Of a DNA stretch of 64,000 nucleotides, positions 44,175 to 51,900 are shown one piece after another. Where the stretch lies: the NCBI GenBank assembly GCA_944384855.1, contig CALWUY010000056.1, positions 1-64,000 of the forward strand, given 5' to 3'. The translations under genes were made by a program, and so were the position numbers. The notes under the pieces are model-generated. The model was not told the DNA's origin. It saw only the letters and a program-made list of their open reading frames with translations, and searched no databases. This DNA is from an uncultured Clostridia bacterium. GTDB taxonomy: Bacteria; Bacillota; Clostridia; Oscillospirales; Acutalibacteraceae. Within the stretch, counting starts at the first letter, position 1. The number at the start of each line of letters is the position of its first letter.

Positions 44175-45127
44175 TGAATATGACGTTACAGGTACTACCC
44201 GAAAAGCACCGACTATACACCTATGCCCAAAGTCAGCAGATCTATGGGCAGACGGGATGTATCGGACATCTGCGTGGCGATATGGACAGCAACGGTACGG
44301 GGTTCTTTACCTCTTGGGATAACCATTGTGCGAACCTTAAAACCGATGCTTTTAAGGCGGAATTTGACACCGTTATCAATATGCTCCGCTTTGATGAGCG
44401 ATACGGCGGTGTTCTAAAAAACCGTAGCAGTATGGCGGGATATTGCTATGCCAATCCCGAAAGCGGTTTTGACGGCAATTATTGCCGTGAATACGCCTTT
44501 AGAGCCGATACCGACAAATACTCATACCTTATGCGGCTGAACCCCAACAAGGGCGACTATAACTTTTATATTTACGCCTATGAGCGTGAATGGCTTGACC
44601 GCCATTTGAAGAACGCAGAGAAAGGTATCCGCTTTATCAAGCCGGACTATACAACGCTATTCCGTATAGCAGACTTTGACAAGGTGCGTATCACATTTTA
44701 TAACGGCGATAGCGTGGACTACACCTGCCGCTATATTGACGAGTATCACGTGGAGGTTGGCTCAAATCTCTATCATATCTGTCAGTTTGCAGAGATTATG
44801 CAGAGGAACGGAAATACGGTTATTCCGCTTCGTGCATCCCTGCCCGAAACCTGTTACAGCACCCTTGCCAATACGGGAGAAATCGTCATTATCAAGCGTG
44901 GTGAAAGCGGCTATTATCCAACCGATATTCCCGCAAAAAACCTTGCAGAGGCAAAGGAAATCGTTGATGAAATGAACGAGAAAGGCGGTGTTTCCAAAGC
45001 ACAAGCCGAAGCTATGAAGGTCGGCTCGATGTTTGGCTGGGCGACTCCTGCCGCTGATCCTGCAAGTTACGATAAAAACGGCAAATTGATACCGCCGAAT
45101 AGGAATGGTCGGGGTGATGAACGATGA
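44174..45127 (+). CDS. Conserved ICE protein with an LPD28-like domain
   Basis: 317 residues. The N-terminal half (about 1-150) contains YGQTGCIGHLRGDMDSNGTGFFTSW and DKYSYLMRLNPNKGDYNFYIYAYE, a pattern repeated in many conjugative-element proteins. The middle (about 165-220) reads FRIADFDKVRITFYNGD and CRYIDEYHVEVG, YHICQFAE, resembling the large polyvalent protein-associated domain 28. The end has the recurrent FGWATPAADPASYDKNGK segment. Function unknown; possibly an antirestriction or establishment factor. Four-base overlaps with both neighbours show translational coupling. Confidence 0.65.
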   Translation: MNMTLQVLPEKHRLYTYAQSQQIYGQTGCIGHLRGDMDSNGTGFFTSWDNHCANLKTDAFKAEFDTVINMLRFDERYGGVLKNRSSMAGYCYANPESGFDGNYCREYAFRADTDKYSYLMRLNPNKGDYNFYIYAYEREWLDRHLKNAEKGIRFIKPDYTTLFRIADFDKVRITFYNGDSVDYTCRYIDEYHVEVGSNLYHICQFAEIMQRNGNTVIPLRASLPETCYSTLANTGEIVIIKRGESGYYPTDIPAKNLAEAKEIVDEMNEKGGVSKAQAEAMKVGSMFGWATPAADPASYDKNGKLIPPNRNGRGDER

Positions 45128-45666
45128 CCGAGCAGAAACGCATTATCTGGAGTAACGACCTTAATTACGAGGATTGGCGTGAGGACTTGGAGGCGGAATA
45201 CCCCGATATGACCGAGAGCGAGCGTATTGCCTTAATGTATGAAATCAACGGTAATTACCTTGATGACGAGCGCAGTAATCTCAACGTACAGTTATCACAG
45301 CCTATCCTTGTGATTGCAGACCTTGGGTTATGGCACGGCAGGCGTATGGGTTACAAAGAGATTAACAGCGGTAACATCAAGGATTGTCTGTATCCCGATA
45401 CCGATTATGTGACTTGGTATGTTGACCGTTTGGGAGATCTTCGGTGCGATGCTGCACACCACGACGGCACGAACCATTACCTCTACCGCACCTATAAGGC
45501 AGGCGTGAGTGAAACTCAAATCGACAACTTAAAAGAGAAATTATATTACGGCACGGCGACCCGCACCGATATAACGAGATTGACCCGTAGGCTTGGCGAT
45601 GATATTGCCAAGGTTTACGGGTTTTCTATTCCCCGAATGGTGCAGACCGCCGACCGAGAAAGGTAG
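45124..45666 (+). CDS. Conserved element protein of unknown function
   Basis: 180 residues, soluble and charged. Central segment (about 60-125) LSQPILVIADLGLWHGRRMGYKEI ... DYVTWYVDRLGDLRCDAAHHDGTNHYLYR with several His that might form a fold, but I cannot assign a family. The N-terminus has DWREDLEAEYPDMTESERIALMYEIN. It overlaps the upstream gene by four bases. Common as an accessory gene beside the helicase in Tn1549-like elements; possible DNA-entry role is speculative. Confidence 0.65.
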   Translation: MTEQKRIIWSNDLNYEDWREDLEAEYPDMTESERIALMYEINGNYLDDERSNLNVQLSQPILVIADLGLWHGRRMGYKEINSGNIKDCLYPDTDYVTWYVDRLGDLRCDAAHHDGTNHYLYRTYKAGVSETQIDNLKEKLYYGTATRTDITRLTRRLGDDIAKVYGFSIPRMVQTADRER

Positions 45667-45675
45667 GAATGAATT

Positions 45676-45972
45676 ATGGCACAGTACCCCTCAATAAAAC
45701 TGACAATGCACCCGTCAATGTTCAATCTGCTTATGACCGTTTTGGAGGAAAACGCAAATAACGTCCCGCAGGAGCGTGAACGGGAGCAAGCAAAAGATTT
45801 AATTGAGAAGCGTATGCGTTTCAGCCGTGTATATTCTGATGAGGACGGCGAATACGTCAGCGTTCTTATGTACGACAACGAAGCGGCGGCAACGGTATGG
45901 CAGCTCCTTGTTGCCTGTACCAATCATTACGAGGTCACAAAAGACTATACAGAAAAACTCAAACGAGGATAA
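45676..45972 (+). CDS. Small conserved element protein
   Basis: 98 residues, predicted alpha/beta, no membrane segment. Features: an amphipathic helix with ENANNVPQEREREQAKDLIE and a C-terminal part YVSVLMYDNEAAATVWQLL. AGGA precedes the ATG. Lies 12 bases before the giant helicase gene. No family recognised. Confidence 0.6.
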   Translation: MAQYPSIKLTMHPSMFNLLMTVLEENANNVPQEREREQAKDLIEKRMRFSRVYSDEDGEYVSVLMYDNEAAATVWQLLVACTNHYEVTKDYTEKLKRG

Positions 45973-45984
45973 GGAGGTGTTACA

Positions 45985-48900
45985 ATGGCAAGCAAATATG
46001 AGATTATTACGGCATTATACCGTGAAAGCGTAAAAGGGCTTGCTAAAAATCATCATACTTGGACAGCGTTTCTTCACTCCGCTTGCTATAACTACCGTTT
46101 ACCCTTTGATGAACAAGTGCTTATTCACGCACAGCGGCCCGATGCGACGGCTGTGCTTGAGATTGAGGGCAAAAACGGATGGAATCAGAAGTTTGGTAGA
46201 TGGGTCAACCGCTATGCAACGGGTATTGCGGTGTTCGACCGTCATCACGCAGGACGGCAAAGGCTGAAATACTACTTTGATATTTCCGATACCCACGAAA
46301 GCCGCTTTGCAAGACCGGTGCCGATATGGGAATATAAACCCGAATATGAAGCGGCGGTTATCGAAGCGCTTAAAAACCGCTTCGGTGAACTGAGAGATAA
46401 ATCCGATCTGCAATCGGCATTACATTCCGTTGCGAAAAATGCGGTTGAGGACAATCTTCCCGACTATCTCTCCGAACTGATCCGCTACCGTGCGGACAGT
46501 TTCTTGGAGGATTACGATGACCTTAACGTAGAGGTTATCTACCGCAGATTGCTTGAAAACAGCGTTGCCTATATGCTGATGTCAAGGTGCGGCTTGGATG
46601 TGGACGAATACTTTGAGGTTGACGATTTTAACGACGTTATCAACTTTAATTCTCCCGACACGATGAACACACTGGGCGTTTCTACAAGCGATATTGCCGA
46701 AAACTGCCTTGGTGCTATTGCCTTGACCGTAAGAAATCTGCAACGGGAAGAAAAAAAGGAAAATCGCACATTTGCGGAAAATGCTGAAAAAGAGTATCCT
46801 ATTGTCAGCAAGCCGAAAACTATGAGCGAAAGGAGTATTGAAGATGGAACTGACCTACACGATGAAGAACGGCTATCGTCTGCCGAACCTGTTGCCCCCG
46901 CAAGAGCCGGAGGTTCACCTTGGGAAATACGCATTGCTTCGCAGAAGGTATCTGCAACAGAACCGAAAAGTGAGGTTCACCAATCTGCTGACGTCGGGCA
47001 AGCTGAACGAGCACCTGATGGAAGTGGACAAAGCGGCAAACGAGAGGATGGAACTCTTGGTAGCACAGATGGCACAAGCCGAGGGCATCACGGAGGAAAT
47101 GAAAGCCACCGATCAGATGAAATGGGTGGGACTGATGAACAACATCCGAATGTCGGCGGAGGAGCAAGTGCTGAAAGAGCTGATTTACGAATAAACGACG
47201 AAAACGCAGGTGGTGAGGAACTACCTGCGTTTTTGGATGAAAGGCTCATTATGGGTATCATCGCCAACAAGGAGGATGACCTTAAATTCAAAAAGCACCA
47301 AATTGAGCTTTTCTTCTCGGTTCACACCGACCCGAAAGAACGGGCGGAATATCTTAAATCGGCGTATCACGACCGTTATACCGAGGTCATCTTGGATGGC
47401 GGTGTACGGTGCGGATATAAGCCGCAGGAGGACGGACTTCTTATGTGGGAGGGTGCATACCTTTCCCGCACAAAGGAGTCCGTTTTTTCGTGGGATTGTA
47501 TTGTCGGTTTTACCGACCAACTTATCAAGAAAAAGGAATACTCTCCCGGTATTATCAACCGCCGTACAAAGAAACTGCCCCCGCAGGACTCTAATCAGCT
47601 AACCTTATTTGACGTGTTTGATATGGGTGTGGATGAACCTTCTGAGGAAACGCCGCAGCTATCCCTTTTTCCCAAGTGGGAGGCTTCACAGCAGATTATT
47701 GATGAAACCCTTTGCATCGGAGCCAACGAGCGTAAAAGCCTTTTGGATATTTGCGCTCGCTTTATGAAGGATAAGTCCGTAGAGGAAAACGCCGAATGGC
47801 TGAAAGAACATTACGGCACAAGCGGCACGGGATTTTTCTTTGAAGGTCGCAGAATTGCCGTATGGTACAACGAAAACGGCATCCGTATCGGTGAGGGTGA
47901 CACCGCACAGCGCTCTACGGCCACGGTTGTCACTTGGGAGCAATCCGCAAAGCGTATCCGAGAACTGCTTGACCTTGGACGGTATATGCCGCAGAGCTTA
48001 ATCGACCAAGTGGTAGATTATGAATACAAAGAGATTGCAGAAAATCTTTTGTATATCACAAGCGATTTTTCGGATCGTTCCGCACCCTATAATCAAACTG
48101 TAATGGGGGTTGTAAATCAGCGGGGCGGTTATCCCGATATGACAGAACGCCTTGTGGCGTTACTGAAAGAGCCGGACACTCTTGCTCAGATTGTAGATGA
48201 ATGGAAGGTGTTTACTGCCGCCCATAAAGAGAACCCCGACCTTTTGCGTTTCCGTTGGTATCGACCGCAAAAGTGGTTGGAGCGTTTGCAGGATCTTCAG
48301 CGAGAGCCGGTTATCTTCCAAGCCGCAGAAGGCTTTGAGCCTAAACGAGAGCATTTTATTACCAAAGACGAATTGGATATGCTTTTGCGGGGTTCGGAAC
48401 GCCGTTCCGACTTCCGCCTTGGCGTTTATGCCTTTTATCGTACTCATAAAGACCAAAAAGAACGTGAGAAATACTTGCGTGATAAGTTTGGTACGGGCGG
48501 CGGCACTACGGACGGAAACGGTTATGGTAATCATGACGGCAAAGGATACTCCTTTAGCCGTGGGGATATTATGAAGCCTTTTGCTAAAATCAGCCTATCC
48601 TGGGCGCAAGTTGCGAACAGGATTAAGGAACTGATTGCCCAAGGAAAATTCCTTACCGATAAAGACAAGGAAGGTATGGCGGACTTTGAACTTCGTGAGC
48701 TTGGGCATATCGTTCATAATGGCTTTTTCGGTGCTTCGGATGAGCACCCCAAGCCCTTTACCGATAATGATACGGTGAAATATTGGGATAATGTAAAATC
48801 CGTTGCCGAGCAGTTAAAAGACCCCAACCGAGCAGAGGTTATCTATACGACAATGCTCCTGCCTTTATGGGAAAGTACCCTGCCCAACGACCGCTATTAT

Positions 48901-51900
48901 GAGCACCGCAAAAAGGCGGTTGAAGCCTTACAGCAGTACCGTGACGGTGTGTTCTCTGTGTTTGGAAACGGTCGCAACTTATGGTTGGAGCAGTTAAAGA
49001 AACAGCCGCAGACCGCAGAACCCGAAAAGCCGATGAACCCTATATTGAAACGGCTGACGGAAAATCGGGCAAAATACCCCGAAGCAATCATCCTTTTGCG
49101 TGTTGACGACTTTTACGAAGCCTTTGATGAAGATGCTCATATTCTTGCGAAAACCTTTGATTATACGCTTGCCTCCCGTCCGTTGGACGGTGAGCGCAAG
49201 GCTATGGTAGGTTTTCCGCAGCATATCTTTGAGAAAAACATTGATAAGCTGATGAAAACGGGTGTCCCGGTGGTTGTAAACTATCCCGACGGCAAAACGG
49301 ACATTTACCCCGAACCCGTACAAAGCAAAGAAACAGACGGCTCCAACCGTGAGGTGGATACGCTCTGCAAAATCCTTGACCGCTTGGGTATTGATGATAT
49401 TACCATCGAATACGAAAACGGCGAGCTTGTTGCCCGTGACGAGGATAACGTATGGTACAGTAAGCAGTTATACGATTTCCTTGCCGATGAAGCCTTTGTC
49501 TATACCGAGGACGGCGTATTGGGGATTGAGGGTGAACTGCTTGCCGACTTTGCGGAGCTTGCCAAACGGTACGGAATTGAGATTCCGACCTACAATGCCG
49601 AAAAAGAACAAGGCGACGTGCGTGATGATGTTGACCCTGCCGCCATTCGTGAGAAACTTGCTCAAAGCGGTATCGTAAACGGCGAGGTCGTGGACGAGGA
49701 TGCTTTGAACAATTCACCTTTTATCCGTCAAGTTATGGCTGATGCAGAAGCGGCGCAGGAAGAAACGGAAACACGGATCGTTGTAAGGTATCAATCTGAT
49801 AATGAGATTATCGTAATACAGCAGTATCTTAACGGTCAGTTTTATAACCGCTACGGCTATGATGAGAACACGGACTTTGCAGCATCTACTGCAGGCGGGT
49901 TTGTTACTCTTGATGAAGCAGAAAACGCTCTCCGTTCCCATCGTCCTATGGCAGTAAAGGTTGAGCCGAGCATCGCAATACCAACCAACCTTGCACCGCC
50001 CAAGCCACGGAAAGAGCGTGTGCGGTTTACCACCCTGCACCCTGAAATCCCTGCGGAACAGCGTCACAATTTCCGTATTACCGACCCTGAACTCGGATAT
50101 GGTACGGCAAGCGAGAAATATGCTGCCAACGTAGCCGCCATCCGTCTGCTTAAAAAGATCGAAAGCGAGAAACGGCTTGCCACTCCCGACGAGCAGAAAA
50201 TCCTATCCCGCTATGTTGGTTGGGGCGGTCTTGCGGATTGCTTCAAGGAAGAACACAGCCGATATAACGAGCTGAAAAGCCTGTTAGAACCCGATGAATA
50301 TGCCGCAGCAAGAGCGAGCAGTTTGACCGCCTTTTATACCTCCCCCGTTATTGTGGAGGCAATGTATAAGGCACTCGGACAGATGGGGTTCAAAAACGGC
50401 AACCTCTTGGAGCCTGCCTGCGGTGTCGGTAACTTTATCGGTATGCTCCCCGAAGGAATGACGGGCGGCAAAGCCTACGGTGTGGAACTTGACAGTATCT
50501 CCGGCAGAATTGCACAGCAGTTGTATCAGAACAGCAATATTGCCGTGAACGGCTTTGAAAAGGTGGAAATGCCCGACAGCTTCTTTGACGTAGCAATCGG
50601 CAACGTGCCTTTCGGAGATCTTCGCCTTGCCGACCGTAAGTACGACAAGCACCATTGGCTCATACACGACTATTTCTTTGGTAAGACCTTGGATAAAGTG
50701 CGACCGGGCGGTATTATCGCCTTTATTACGAGTAAGGGTACGATGGATAAGGAAAGCTCCGCCGTGCGTAAATACCTTGCGCAAAGAGCCGATCTGATCG
50801 GCGCTATCCGCTTGCCGAACACCGCCTTTAAGAAGAACGCCGGCACCGAGGTCACAAGCGATATTATCTTCTTGCAGAAGCGTGACCGCATTATCGACAT
50901 TGAACCCGATTGGGTGCATCTTGATACCGATGAGAACGGCATTAAGATGAACAGTTACTTTGTGCAGCACCCCGAAATGGTACTTGGCGATATGGTTATG
51001 GAGTCCTCCCGTTTCGGTATGGAGAGCACCTGCAGACCCTATGAGGATGCAGACCTTGGCGACTTGCTCAATAATGCTATCTCCAACCTTCACGCAGAGC
51101 TGACCGACTATGAGGTGGACGAACTTTCGGACGAGGAGGATTTATCAATCCCCGCAGATCCCAACGTGCGTAATTTCAGTTACACGGTAGTGGACGGCAA
51201 ACTGTATTTCCGTGAAAACAGCCGTATGCACCCCGCAAATCTCCCCTTGACTACTGAAAACCGTGTAAGGGGTATGATACTTCTGCGAGATTGTGTGCGG
51301 CAGCTTATTGAGTACCAAACCGAGAACTATCCCGATGAGATTATCAAGCGTGAGCAGGAAAAGCTGAACACCCTTTACGATAACTTCGTAAAGAAATATG
51401 GGCGTCTGTTCACCCGTGGCAATAACCTTGCTTTCCGTGATGACAGCAGTTATTGTCTGCTTTGCTCCCTTGAGGTACTTGACAATGAGGGTAACTTTGA
51501 GCGCAAGGCGGATATGTTCACCAAGCGTACTATCAAACCCCACGAACCCGTAACCAAGGTTGATACTTCAAGTGAGGCACTTGCCGTATCCATTTCCGAA
51601 AAGGCGTGTGTGGATCTTGAATATATGGCAGAGCTGTCCGGAAAGAGCGAGGAAGAACTGATTGCCGACCTTAAAGGCGTTATCTACCGTGACATTAAGT
51701 GTCCTATCAATACTGAGGAAATCTCTCCTGCCCACCAAGAACTTGATTTTTATGACTTTGTAATGGCGGACGAATATCTGTCGGGCAATGTGCGAAACAA
51801 GTTGAAAATGGCACGGGCATTGTGTTCGGTATTACCCGCCGAAAAAAGAGCAGAAATCGAGCACTGTATCCCTGCTCTGGAGGCGGTGCAACCCGAAGAT

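Noticed and set aside
50284-51093. Open frames of 100-270 codons on the minus strand opposite the methylase-helicase gene
   Set aside because: Shadows of the sense-strand codon bias; none has a recognisable family or a start with a ribosome binding site. Unlike tnpV they lack any independent support.
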